This document shows positions 55,846 to 64,000 of a stretch of 64,000 bases of DNA, piece by piece. The DNA lies in NCBI GenBank assembly GCA_034423135.1, contig DAOUJC010000006.1, positions 62,001-126,000 of the forward strand. Direction: 5' to 3'. The notes below the pieces were generated by a model that was not told the origin of the DNA, made no database searches, and worked only from the letters and a program-made list of their open reading frames with translations. This DNA is from JAPPHY01 sp034423135. Its GTDB lineage: Bacteria > Chloroflexota > Dehalococcoidia > Lucifugimonadales > UBA2985. The stretch's first letter is position 1; every line of letters starts with the position of its first letter. The translations under genes were made by a program, and so were the position numbers.

Positions 55846-58545
55846 ATGGTACAGGTACAGGCGGAGAGGGCCACCAGGCCGCAGTCCTTGGCGGGCATAC
55901 GTGTGCTGGACTTCACTTGGGTGCGCGCTGGCCCGTGGGGTTGCCGGTGGCTGGGAACGCTCGGCGCGGAGGTCATCAAGATCGAGTGGCCGCAGAACCC
56001 GGACATGATTCGCAATCCCGGTCTCATGAGCCTGCCTGGCATTGAGCCGAGCCTCAACTCCAACTACATGTTCAACGACACGAACGCCAACAAGATGGGC
56101 GTGACGCTCAACGTACGCTCGGAGAAGGGCATGGGCTTGCTCAAGCGGCTAATCGAAGTCTCGGACGTCATCGTCGAGAACTACAGCTCCCGCGTGCTGC
56201 AGAGCTGGGGCCTCCCATTCGAGGAGCTGAACAAGATCAAGCCCGGCATAATCTACGTCTCGCAGGCCGGTTTCGGCCACACGGGGCGAAATCACACCTA
56301 CCAGACGATGGGCCCCGTCGCTCAGGCATTGTCCGGCATGACCCACCTCTCAGGGCTGCCGGGCGAGGAGCCGTCAGGCTGGGGCTGGTCGTACCTGGAC
56401 GATACGGGCGGCATGTACACCGCAATGGGCGCGCTGACCGCTCTCAACCATCGCAACATGACCGGTCAGGGGCAGCACGTCGACCTTTCACAGATGATCA
56501 TTGGCATACCGCTCAACGGCCCGGCGCTGCTTGACCTCACGATCAACGGCAGGAGCGTGCGGCGTGAGGGTTTCCCGCCCGGCAACCGCGCCCACTGGCC
56601 CGGCACGCCTCTGGTGCACAACTACCGCGGCCCCGTCGTCGCGCCGCACAACGCCTATCGAACAAAGGGCGGCGGCTATTACGACTGGTGTACCATCGCA
56701 TGCTTCTCCGACGCCGAGTGGTGCAGCCTGGTAGAGGTGATGGGCTCGCCCGAGTGGGCCTGCTCGGAGCGGTTCGCCACGCTGCGAGGCCGCCTGGAGA
56801 ATCAGGAGGAGCTTGACCAGCTCATCGAGTCCTGGACGCTGACGGTTGAGCGATACGAGATCATGGAGCGCTGCCAGGCTGCCGGGGTCCGCTCCATGCC
56901 CGTGCAGAGCAACAGGGACCGGGTGGCCAACGACCCTCAGCTGCGTCACCGAGAGATGTACAAGGAGATGGAGCATCCCCTGCTCGGCACGCACCTCTTC
57001 CAGAACGCACCCTTCAAGATGTCGGATTCGCCTGCCTTCAACCACAGGCCGGCGCCGATGATCGGCCAGCACAACCGGCTGGTCTTCGAGGGCCTGCTGG
57101 GGATGTCACACGAGGAGCTGGTAGAGTGCTACGAGGACGGCACGTTCTGGCCCACCTCAGTGGACCGCTACCCATACGTGGATGAGCTGATTCAGGCGGG
57201 CCAGGTGACCCCTGAGGAGTCGGCGGAGCTGGCCGAGACCAGGCCCCTCCACGATGCGGACGGTTCGCGGAGGAATGGTGCTGAGACTGTTGATCACGGC
57301 CCACTGCACGGCCTTCGCGTGCTGGAGCTCTCGGACGAGAAGGCGCAGTGGGCGGGCAAGCTAATGGCCGACTTCGGCGCGGACGTCATCAAGATCGAGC
57401 CGCCCGGAGGCCAGTCTACGCGCACCGTCGGCCCGTTCTACCAGGACCTGCCTGACCGCGAGCGCAGCCTCTACTTCTGGCACTACAACACGTCCAAGCG
57501 CGGCATTACTCTGGACCTGGAGTCAGAGGACGGCCGGGGCCTGTTCCGCAGGCTGGCGGCGGGCGCGGACGTGATTCTGGAGACGTTCAAGCCTGGCTAT
57601 CTGCCCTCGCTCGGCCTGGGGTATGACGACCTGAAGGATGACAACCCCGGCCTGATCATGTGCTCGCTGACGCCGTTCGGTCAGAGCGGCCCGTGGAGCC
57701 AGTTCGCAACGAGCGACCTCATCCAGCTGTCGGCCGGCGGCCAGATGGGCTGCTGCGGCTACAACGAGGAGGACGTGGATGATCCTCCGCCCATCGCAGG
57801 CGGCGGAGGACAGTCGTGGCACATGGGCAGCCACTACGCCTACATCGCCATGATGGCGGCGCTCAATCAGCGGGCAGTCACTGGACGCGGCCAGTACATC
57901 GACTCTGCCGTTCACGACGCCTGCGCTCTCACCACCGAGATGCACGTGCTCACGTACATCTACACCGGCGAGGAGGTCCGCCGCAACACCGGCAGGCACG
58001 CCTCGTCGCCCACAGGCTTCTCACAGCCCAAGAGCCAGCTGCGGTGCAGCGACGGCAAGTACGTGAACGCGTCGCTGCCTCCGCTGCGCCTGACGCCGGC
58101 GCAGGTGAAGACGCTTGCGGAGTGGATGGACAGCTACGGCATGGCCGGCGACCTGATGGACGAGAAGTACCAGAACCCGGAGGTCATCCGTGAGAACGGC
58201 GCGCACATCCACGGCCTTTTCGTGAAGTTCGTGGGGAGCCGGACGCAGGACGAGGTGTACCACGGCGGACAGGAGCGGGGCTTCACGTGGGGCGCAATTC
58301 GAGCGCCGGACGACCTGGTGGAAGACGGCCACCTGAACGACCGCGGCTTCTGGACGCCGGTTGAGCACCCGGAGCTTGGCGCGACCTTCACGTATCCCGG
58401 CCCTGCGGGCATCTACAACGGCTCGCCGTGGCGCATCTCCCGGAGGGCGCCGCTGATCGGCGAGCACAACGCCGAGGTGCTCTGCGGAGAACTGGGCCTG
58501 AGCAAGGCGGAGCTGTCGGTACTGGCAGAGAGCGGAGTGGTTTAA
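55846..58545 (+). CDS. Fused two-domain class III CoA-transferase, paralog of the gene at 7779
   Basis: An 899-residue two-domain CaiB/BaiF protein colinear with the 888-residue paralog. The catalytic aspartates are in GQGQHVDLSQ (near 220) and GRGQYIDSAV (near 690). Domain 1 and 2 openings are GIRVLDFTWVRAGPWG and GLRVLELSDEKAQWAGKLM. It begins at ATG 55846 with GGAGGA 5 nt upstream and lies 110 bp after the molybdenum hydroxylase gene, so a joint pathway in which an acid is hydroxylated and activated by CoA transfer is conceivable (inference). The partners and substrates remain unknown. Confidence 0.85.
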   Translation: MVQVQAERATRPQSLAGIRVLDFTWVRAGPWGCRWLGTLGAEVIKIEWPQNPDMIRNPGLMSLPGIEPSLNSNYMFNDTNANKMGVTLNVRSEKGMGLLKRLIEVSDVIVENYSSRVLQSWGLPFEELNKIKPGIIYVSQAGFGHTGRNHTYQTMGPVAQALSGMTHLSGLPGEEPSGWGWSYLDDTGGMYTAMGALTALNHRNMTGQGQHVDLSQMIIGIPLNGPALLDLTINGRSVRREGFPPGNRAHWPGTPLVHNYRGPVVAPHNAYRTKGGGYYDWCTIACFSDAEWCSLVEVMGSPEWACSERFATLRGRLENQEELDQLIESWTLTVERYEIMERCQAAGVRSMPVQSNRDRVANDPQLRHREMYKEMEHPLLGTHLFQNAPFKMSDSPAFNHRPAPMIGQHNRLVFEGLLGMSHEELVECYEDGTFWPTSVDRYPYVDELIQAGQVTPEESAELAETRPLHDADGSRRNGAETVDHGPLHGLRVLELSDEKAQWAGKLMADFGADVIKIEPPGGQSTRTVGPFYQDLPDRERSLYFWHYNTSKRGITLDLESEDGRGLFRRLAAGADVILETFKPGYLPSLGLGYDDLKDDNPGLIMCSLTPFGQSGPWSQFATSDLIQLSAGGQMGCCGYNEEDVDDPPPIAGGGGQSWHMGSHYAYIAMMAALNQRAVTGRGQYIDSAVHDACALTTEMHVLTYIYTGEEVRRNTGRHASSPTGFSQPKSQLRCSDGKYVNASLPPLRLTPAQVKTLAEWMDSYGMAGDLMDEKYQNPEVIRENGAHIHGLFVKFVGSRTQDEVYHGGQERGFTWGAIRAPDDLVEDGHLNDRGFWTPVEHPELGATFTYPGPAGIYNGSPWRISRRAPLIGEHNAEVLCGELGLSKAELSVLAESGVV

Positions 58546-58561
58546 ATCGGAGACACGTAAC

Positions 58562-60166
58562 GTGCGGGCGCCTGCGGTCGCTGTCGTCGCTGCACTGACA
58601 GTTGTCCTGGCAGGCGCCTGCAACGCGCCGGATCCTACGCCGACGCAGGCCCCTACGTCCACGCCTGCCCCGGAGGCCACGGCCTCTGAGCCTGTCGGGG
58701 TGACCTTCGCGGACCGGAACCTGGAGAGGGCCGTCAGGGACGCTCTAGGGCTGTCCCGAACTGCGGCGATCACCGAGGATGACCTGTCCAGGCTCACTAG
58801 CCTCGATTTGACCGCGCACGACATCTACGTGCTCGACGGCATACAAGGGCTGAGTGGCCTCACCGAACTCTACCTTCACTTCAATCACGTCAACGACCTC
58901 TCGCCGCTGTCCACGCTGACCAGCCTGAAGCGGCTTGACCTCAGGACCAACGCCGTCAGCGACCTTTCGCCACTCGCATCACTCACAAACCTGGCGGAGC
59001 TGAGCCTCCGCTCCAACGAGGTCAGGGACGTATCGCAATTGGCTGGGCTGACCGGGCTGAAGGCTCTGGACCTGGGCACCAACAAGATCGTGGACATTTC
59101 GCCCCTGTCGTCGCTAACCGGCCTCACCTGGCTCAACCTGGAGGAGAACCGCATCGAGGACGCGTCGCCACTGGAGTCTCTCACCGGCCTTACGCAGCTT
59201 TACCTCCACTGGAACAAGATCGGCGACCTTACGCCCCTGAGCTCCCTGACGAGGCTCAAAGCCCTTGGCCTGGGTGCCAATGGGATAGATGACCTGTCGC
59301 CGCTGGCGCCGCTTGTGGAGCTGGAGCTGCTCCACCTGTGGGGCAACGACGTGAGCGACATATCGCCGCTGGCCGGCATGACGGGCCTCAGAGAACTGCA
59401 TCTGTGGCGCAACCGGGTGAGCGACATTTCGCCGCTGGCCGGGATGACGGCTCTCACCAAGCTGGAGCTGTGGGAGAACGAGGTGAGCGATATTTCGCCG
59501 CTGGCTTCATTGACCTCCCTCACCGATCTCAATCTCTGGTTGAACGACGTGAGCGACATATCGGCGCTTGCGTCCACCAGGAACCTCGTTCACGCGCACC
59601 TGGACGAGAACAGCATATCCGACCTGTCGCCGCTGGCGTCACTGCCGGTTCTCGCTACACTCGACGTAACCGAGAACCAGGTGGTGGACGTGTCTCCCCT
59701 CCGCACCATGAACAGCCTGACGGTGCTGAACCTCAGCGGGAACTTGGTTGTCGACGTGTCTCCCCTGGCGTCCCTGGCCAACCTGGTCTCACTGAACGTG
59801 GGCGACAACGAGATCGAGGACTTCGAGCCACTCTCGGCGCTGACCGGTCTGACCAGCCTGTCCTTGGACAGGAACGAGATTGTGGACATCTCGCCGCTGG
59901 CCTCGCTCACGGGGCTTACGCTGCTCGACCTGAGTCACAATGATATCGAGGACGTGTCCATCCTGGCGACCCTGACCAACCTGGACGAGCTTCACATACA
60001 TTCCAACTGGATAGCAGACATATCGCCGCTGGTTGAAAACCCCGGGTTGGACTGGGGGGACCTGGTGCAACTCAGGTACAATAAGCTGGACTATAGTGAT
60101 GGGTCAGAGGACCGGCAGGACATAGAAGCGCTCTGGGGGCGCGGAATAGACGTGCGCCTCAAATAG
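58562..60166 (+). CDS. Leucine-rich-repeat lipoprotein (internalin-like, 18 repeats)
   Basis: A 534-residue exported lipoprotein: lipobox LAGAC near residue 20, a Thr/Pro linker, a small cap region (TFADRNLERAVRDALGL), then 18 consecutive 22-residue leucine-rich repeats with consensus SDISPLASLT.L..L.L..N.V, the internalin/SDS22 type. A short C-terminal cap ends the protein. Such horseshoe proteins bind other proteins or glycans at the cell surface. The GTG start follows GGAGA by 8 nt. It lies only 16 bp after the CoA-transferase gene but shares no obvious function. Repeats are similar at the DNA level, so copy number may vary between strains. Confidence 0.84.
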   Translation: MRAPAVAVVAALTVVLAGACNAPDPTPTQAPTSTPAPEATASEPVGVTFADRNLERAVRDALGLSRTAAITEDDLSRLTSLDLTAHDIYVLDGIQGLSGLTELYLHFNHVNDLSPLSTLTSLKRLDLRTNAVSDLSPLASLTNLAELSLRSNEVRDVSQLAGLTGLKALDLGTNKIVDISPLSSLTGLTWLNLEENRIEDASPLESLTGLTQLYLHWNKIGDLTPLSSLTRLKALGLGANGIDDLSPLAPLVELELLHLWGNDVSDISPLAGMTGLRELHLWRNRVSDISPLAGMTALTKLELWENEVSDISPLASLTSLTDLNLWLNDVSDISALASTRNLVHAHLDENSISDLSPLASLPVLATLDVTENQVVDVSPLRTMNSLTVLNLSGNLVVDVSPLASLANLVSLNVGDNEIEDFEPLSALTGLTSLSLDRNEIVDISPLASLTGLTLLDLSHNDIEDVSILATLTNLDELHIHSNWIADISPLVENPGLDWGDLVQLRYNKLDYSDGSEDRQDIEALWGRGIDVRLK

Positions 60167-60194
60167 AATCGGCGGGCTATAACGCTCGTGCGCG

Positions 60195-60223
60195 TTGACA
60201 ATGGAGAGGGCTAGTGCTAATCT
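60195..60223 (+). promoter_or_regulatory. Promoter of the peptide-type ABC importer operon
   Basis: TTGACA, a 17-nt spacer, TAATCT: near-consensus, with a leader of about 21 nt to the ATG at 60251. Confidence 0.75.
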
Positions 60224-60250
60224 TGTGCCAACTTCCTCAGGAGGGCAGAT

Positions 60251-62206
60251 ATGACGTTACGATATTCGCGCCTTGCTAGCAGGATGGTGATTACGATATT
60301 CGCAGCGGCTGTCATGGTGGTGGCAGTTGCCTGCGGGGAGGACCCAACTGCCACTCCTGTTCCCACGGACACACCAGTTCCTACGGCTACGGCCCCCGAG
60401 GCCACGCCTACCGCCGAAATGATGGAGCCCACGGCCACCGCCGTGCCGGACGCCATGACGGACGAGTTTCGGGAGGACTGGGCCAACTATCTGAAGACTC
60501 ACCCTGGCTATCAGGCGGAGTGGGGAGAGCCCCAGTACGGGGGCATTGTCAGATTGAGCGGTCCCGCCAATCCCACCCGCTCGCAGATCACGCTGGGCTG
60601 GAGCGCCTTCATCAACCTGTCCTTCGAGGCGCACAACAGCCTGCTGATGTTCGACCCCTGGCTGGAGCAGGACGACGGAGTATTCTGCGACCTGTGCGAG
60701 ACCTGGGAAGTGTCGGATGACGGCAAGACCTACACCTTCCGGCTCAGGGACAACGTGCAGTTCCACTCCGAAGGATACGCCAAGGACATGGGCGCGCCCG
60801 GCTTCGGGAGCGAGCTTGTGTGCGAGGACGTGAAGCACAGCATGGAGTGGTTCGCTGCGCCTCCGGAAGGAACGGTTGCCAGCACCGCTGCAGCCGGCAA
60901 GGAAAAGATGGGGCATCTGGACGAAATCACCTGCCCGGACGGTCCGGACGGCAAGACGGTGGTGCTGAACTTCTCCATGTTCAGGAATCCCACAACCGGC
61001 TGGCTGGCCTCCGGCATCGCGATCTGGGACAAGGAGTACAGGGAGTGGATGGATGCGGAGCACCCGAACATCCAGTCCACCGGTGAAGAGCTGGGCTACC
61101 TCCTGGACATGGGCACCGGGCCGCAGATACCCGTTTCCTGGGATCCGGAAGTAGTGCTGAAGACCCGCACCAATCCAGACTACTGGATAAAGGGCGCGCC
61201 CCTGGTGGACGGCTTCGAGTTCTACCCCATCCTGGACTACAACACCAAGTTCACGTCCTTCATCACGGGGAAGATCGACCACGCCGGCCACGGCAGCAGC
61301 GGCCTGACCAAGGCCCAGGTCGTTCAGATTCAGGAGAGCTACCCCGACTACACGGTGCATGAGGTGCAGTACAACCACATCTCCCAGCTGCCCATGAACC
61401 CCTTCAGGCCTCCCTTTGACGACTGGAAGGTCCGCTGGGCCATCCACCTTGCTCTTGACAGGCAGGCCTGGCTGGAGTTCAACAAGGCGGGCACCCTCAA
61501 CATGGCGGCCCACAACTACTACCTCCACAGGGCCAGCCCCTGGTCATGGCCGGAGGAGGAGTTCCTGAAGTTCCCCGGCTGGAGGGCCGACCAGAAGGAC
61601 GCGGACATAGCCGAGGCCAACCGCATCCTTGACGAGGTCTTCGGACCCGGTGAACGTCCCACGGACACTGAGATGACCATATGGACGCTGCTCAGCCGAC
61701 GTGAGATTGGCGTGTGGGCTCTGGACCAGTTCAGAGAGTCGCTGGGCTGGGAGCTTGACGCCAGGTTCGTGGAGGTGGGTGAGTGGATCCAGAAGCGCCA
61801 GGAGGGTACCTTCGTCCTCCAGCCTGACGCAGCGCCTATGCACGGCATGGGGTACATCCCGGACCCCAGCGACGGCTTCTTCGGCGCTCACTCCAAGACG
61901 GGCACTCGACCGGACGCCTACATCCGGGCCTGGAAGGGGGAGAATGAAGGGATGGAACTCCAGCCCGAGCTGGACAGAATAGACGCCCTCATCGAGGAGC
62001 AGGACGTGGAAACTGACATGGCCAAGCGCCTTGATATGGTCAGAGACCTGTCCAAGTACATGATCGAGGAGCGCACCACCGGCGTGTTCCTGGGCGCAAT
62101 GAACGTTGCCTGGGGCACGGCGCCAAGACTGAGGGGCACCCACTTCTACAGGCTGGGGACCTACTCTCAGCAGCGTCTCTATGACCGGTGGTGGATCACC
62201 GAGTAG
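60251..62206 (+). CDS. Peptide/nickel-type ABC transporter substrate-binding lipoprotein
   Basis: A 651-residue SBP family 5 (DppA/OppA-like) binding protein with a signal peptide ending in VVAVAC, then a Thr/Pro linker. Family features: LCETWEVSDDGKTYTFRLRDNVQFHS near residue 150 (the hallmark of this family, here quoted in part as DDGKTYTFRLRDNVQF), DPEVVLKTRTNPDYW, and a C-terminal lobe. It is longer than E. coli OppA (about 540) through inserts, so the ligand may be larger or different from peptides. AGGAGGG precedes the ATG. A hairpin separates it from the permease genes, typical where the binding protein is made in excess. Confidence 0.87.
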   Translation: MTLRYSRLASRMVITIFAAAVMVVAVACGEDPTATPVPTDTPVPTATAPEATPTAEMMEPTATAVPDAMTDEFREDWANYLKTHPGYQAEWGEPQYGGIVRLSGPANPTRSQITLGWSAFINLSFEAHNSLLMFDPWLEQDDGVFCDLCETWEVSDDGKTYTFRLRDNVQFHSEGYAKDMGAPGFGSELVCEDVKHSMEWFAAPPEGTVASTAAAGKEKMGHLDEITCPDGPDGKTVVLNFSMFRNPTTGWLASGIAIWDKEYREWMDAEHPNIQSTGEELGYLLDMGTGPQIPVSWDPEVVLKTRTNPDYWIKGAPLVDGFEFYPILDYNTKFTSFITGKIDHAGHGSSGLTKAQVVQIQESYPDYTVHEVQYNHISQLPMNPFRPPFDDWKVRWAIHLALDRQAWLEFNKAGTLNMAAHNYYLHRASPWSWPEEEFLKFPGWRADQKDADIAEANRILDEVFGPGERPTDTEMTIWTLLSRREIGVWALDQFRESLGWELDARFVEVGEWIQKRQEGTFVLQPDAAPMHGMGYIPDPSDGFFGAHSKTGTRPDAYIRAWKGENEGMELQPELDRIDALIEEQDVETDMAKRLDMVRDLSKYMIEERTTGVFLGAMNVAWGTAPRLRGTHFYRLGTYSQQRLYDRWWITE

Positions 62207-62261
62207 CGCGCTAGACCAACGATAGCGCAGCTCTGCGTCCGCGGAGCCTGTGATATGATGA

Positions 62262-62298
62262 GGCCAATTCTGGGGCAAGACCCGCCCCAGAATTGGCC
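62262..62298 (+). terminator. Hairpin between binding-protein and permease genes
   Basis: A perfect 15-bp stem (62262-62276 with 62284-62298) and a 7-nt loop, without a T-run. It probably attenuates readthrough or stabilises the binding-protein mRNA, giving more binding protein than permease. Confidence 0.6.
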
Positions 62299-62410
62299 CT
62301 TGACCCAGGCATGAGCGGGGCGCTCCCAAGCCCGTCGTGATGCCGATTGAACGTAGGCGTACGACGCGGCAAGGCACACCGCCCGATCGGCTCAGAGATC
62401 AGGAGGCAAT

Positions 62411-63364
62411 ATGACCGAGTACATCCTTCGCAGATTGCTGCTGGGGGTACTGACCGCGTTCCTGGTGTCCATTCTGGTCTTCACCCTCCTCCGCATCGCC
62501 CCCGGGGACGTGGTGGACGCCATCCTGGGAGGCGAAGGTGAGGTCTACTCCGATGAGGTGAGGGAGGCGCTCCGCGAGCAGCTGGGCCTGAACAGGCCTC
62601 TCCCGGTTCAATACTTGACATTCATGCGGGACTTCGTGACCCTGCAGTGGGGCGAGTCCCTTCGAAACAACACGGAGATCTGGCCGCAGATCCAGAAGAA
62701 GCTGCCCATCACACTGGAGCTCTCCGTGATGACGCTGCTCATCTCCGTGTTCATGGGAATACCCATTGGTACGCTGATGGCACTATACCGAGACTCGTGG
62801 GTGGACTACTTACTCCGCGTGTTCTCTCTGGCGGGCCTGTCCATACCAAACTTCTGGTCCGCCACCATGATCGTCCTTGGAGGCGCCTTCTTCCTCAACT
62901 GGAGCCCGCGGCTGGAGTACATCTCCCCCCTGGAGGACCCGCGGGCGAACTTCATCATGTTCTTCTGGCCTGCCCTGGCTGCAGGATGGGTTGGGCAGGC
63001 CACCCAGGCCAGAATGATGCGCTCGACAATGCTGGAGGTGCTGCGCCAGGACTACATTCGCACTGCCCACGCCAAGGGACTGCAGTATTACGTGGTCGTC
63101 TACCGCCACGCCCTGAAGAACGCCCTTCTGCCGGTCATCACCATCATCGGCATTACCGTGGCGTTGATACTGGGCGGGACGGTCATCATCGAGACCATCT
63201 TCCAGCTGCCGGGGCTGTCGCGGTACCTTGTTCAGAGCCTTCAGAACTGGGACTACACCGTGGTGCAGACCGTGGTGCTGTTCCTTTCGATATGGATCGT
63301 GCTGTCCAACCTTGTTGTTGATCTGGCCTACGGCTGGCTGGACCCAAGAATACGATACGACTAG
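62411..63364 (+). CDS. Peptide-type ABC transporter permease (DppB/OppB-like)
   Basis: A 317-residue inner-membrane permease of the binding-protein-dependent type. The N-terminal helix RRLLLGVLTAFLVSILVFTLLRIAPGD is typical (quoted in part: LRIAPGDVVDAILGG), and the EAA loop appears as RQDYIRTAHAKGLQYYVVV. The C-terminal helix block ends LAYGWLDPRIRYD, as in all DppB relatives. GGAGG precedes the ATG by 4-5 nt. It is 205 bp downstream of the binding-protein gene and 48 bp before its partner permease. Confidence 0.92.
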   Translation: MTEYILRRLLLGVLTAFLVSILVFTLLRIAPGDVVDAILGGEGEVYSDEVREALREQLGLNRPLPVQYLTFMRDFVTLQWGESLRNNTEIWPQIQKKLPITLELSVMTLLISVFMGIPIGTLMALYRDSWVDYLLRVFSLAGLSIPNFWSATMIVLGGAFFLNWSPRLEYISPLEDPRANFIMFFWPALAAGWVGQATQARMMRSTMLEVLRQDYIRTAHAKGLQYYVVVYRHALKNALLPVITIIGITVALILGGTVIIETIFQLPGLSRYLVQSLQNWDYTVVQTVVLFLSIWIVLSNLVVDLAYGWLDPRIRYD

Positions 63365-63412
63365 GCCGGCACGGACGAAGCCGCCTCATGGAGGTGGCGT
63401 CAAGGAGGCGCA

Positions 63413-64000
63413 ATGGCGACTCGGGAAGAGATACTGGAACCACTGGCAACCCGTACTAGGGCGCCACTGCCGGTTCGCCTACTGAAGGGAACGACCAACT
63501 TCATGGTCAGGAAGCCGCTGGGGGCTTTCGGGGCAGCCATCATTCTCGCTATGGTATTCATGGCGCTGGCCGCTCCCTGGATCTCCGGCGATCCCAACAA
63601 GTGGCACATTTCCGAGACAATGTACGGCCCCTCATGGAAGTTCTGGCTTGGGACCAACGACCTGGGCCAGGACATGTGGGCAATGATTGTGAGAGGAGCC
63701 AGGGTGTCCCTTTACGTGGGGTTCCTGGCCGTGGCCCTGGGCTCCTGCACCGGCGGGGTTATCGGGTTGGTTAGCGCCTACTACGGCGGGAAGGTGGACA
63801 TGAGCATTCAGAGGCTTATGGACGCTCTCATGGCCATACCCACACTGATCCTGGCTCTGGCCATCATGGCCGCGCTGGGCCAGTCCCTCAACAACGTGGT
63901 ACTGGCAATCGGCATAGTGCAGATTCCCAGGGCAAACCGCATAGTTCGCTCACAGGCCCTTTCCGTGAAGGAGTCGGAGTTCGCCCTGGCGGCTCGCTCG
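63413..64000 (+). CDS. Peptide-type ABC transporter permease (DppC/OppC-like), partial
   Basis: The first 196 codons of the second permease; the frame runs off the window. AAGGAGG lies 5 nt before the ATG. It has the N-terminal basic stretch then helix 1 (GAFGAAIILAMVFMALAAPW), the DppC hallmark FWLGTNDLGQDMWAMIVRGAR, and the start of the EAA loop, VKESEFALAARS. The two permeases would form the channel; the ATPase genes presumably lie just beyond the edge. Confidence 0.9.
   Translation, partial: MATREEILEPLATRTRAPLPVRLLKGTTNFMVRKPLGAFGAAIILAMVFMALAAPWISGDPNKWHISETMYGPSWKFWLGTNDLGQDMWAMIVRGARVSLYVGFLAVALGSCTGGVIGLVSAYYGGKVDMSIQRLMDALMAIPTLILALAIMAALGQSLNNVVLAIGIVQIPRANRIVRSQALSVKESEFALAARS

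Noticed and set aside
58860..60040. Periodic DNA repeats resembling a CRISPR or satellite array
   Set aside because: The 66-bp period is the coding sequence of 22-residue leucine-rich repeats in a continuous frame.

Overview
The window is GC-rich bacterial chromosome, densely coding on both strands. No prophage, insertion sequence, rRNA or CRISPR array is visible. An archaeal-type PEP carboxylase, fused two-domain class III CoA-transferases, several short-leader or leaderless promoters and many small lipoproteins point to Chloroflexota, perhaps a Dehalococcoidia/SAR202-like lineage. That assignment is inference; no rRNA is present to test it.

Layout. 0-3.8 kb: a ProW/ProV-type ABC importer (ProW cut by the edge), a TetR regulator with its own operator, and a double-Cache lipoprotein. 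3.8-13.9 kb: enzymes (VOC protein, cytochrome c lipoprotein, YgjP-type metalloprotease, DUF429, YfcE phosphoesterase, a fused CoA-transferase, a D-2-hydroxyacid dehydrogenase, a mucin-like surface protein, a sugar epimerase). 13.9-15.4 kb: two toxin-antitoxin-like pairs (MNT/HEPN, DUF433/DUF5615). 15.4-28.4 kb: housekeeping genes: a VWA protein, RNase PH, ComEC/ComEA, infC-rpmI-rplT, a membrane HExxH protein, a glycosyltransferase, and thrB with an aspartokinase split in two by an in-frame TGA.

28.5-30.5 kb: a methyltransferase-HNH fusion with two small unknown genes. 30.6-34 kb: ppcA-trpF-trpB. 34-41 kb: a DEAD helicase with a zinc ribbon, an FG-GAP/ASPIC lipoprotein, an amidohydrolase and an MFS carrier, with two copies of a REP-like hairpin repeat. 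41-43.6 kb: an XcyI-type restriction-modification pair. 43.7-45.3 kb: a Zn/Mn ABC pair without its binding protein. 45.5-49.2 kb: two overlapping tiny genes, then an acyl-CoA-synthetase/ACP/acyltransferase fusion overlapping an MBL hydrolase. 49.3-53.4 kb: VapBC-like genes with a tandemly duplicated antitoxin, hisS, a second methyltransferase-HNH gene with a premature stop, and tRNA-Arg(GCG). 53.4-64 kb: an orphan molybdenum hydroxylase large subunit, a second fused CoA-transferase, an LRR lipoprotein, and a peptide-type ABC importer running off the edge.

The most unusual items are the aspartokinase stop at the domain junction, the antitoxin duplication that kept its promoter, the paralogous methyltransferase-HNH genes (one interrupted), the AMP-ligase/ACP/PlsC fusion, the ATA start of infC, a pair of uncharacterised small proteins, and promoters whose -10 box lies 6-9 nt before the start codon.
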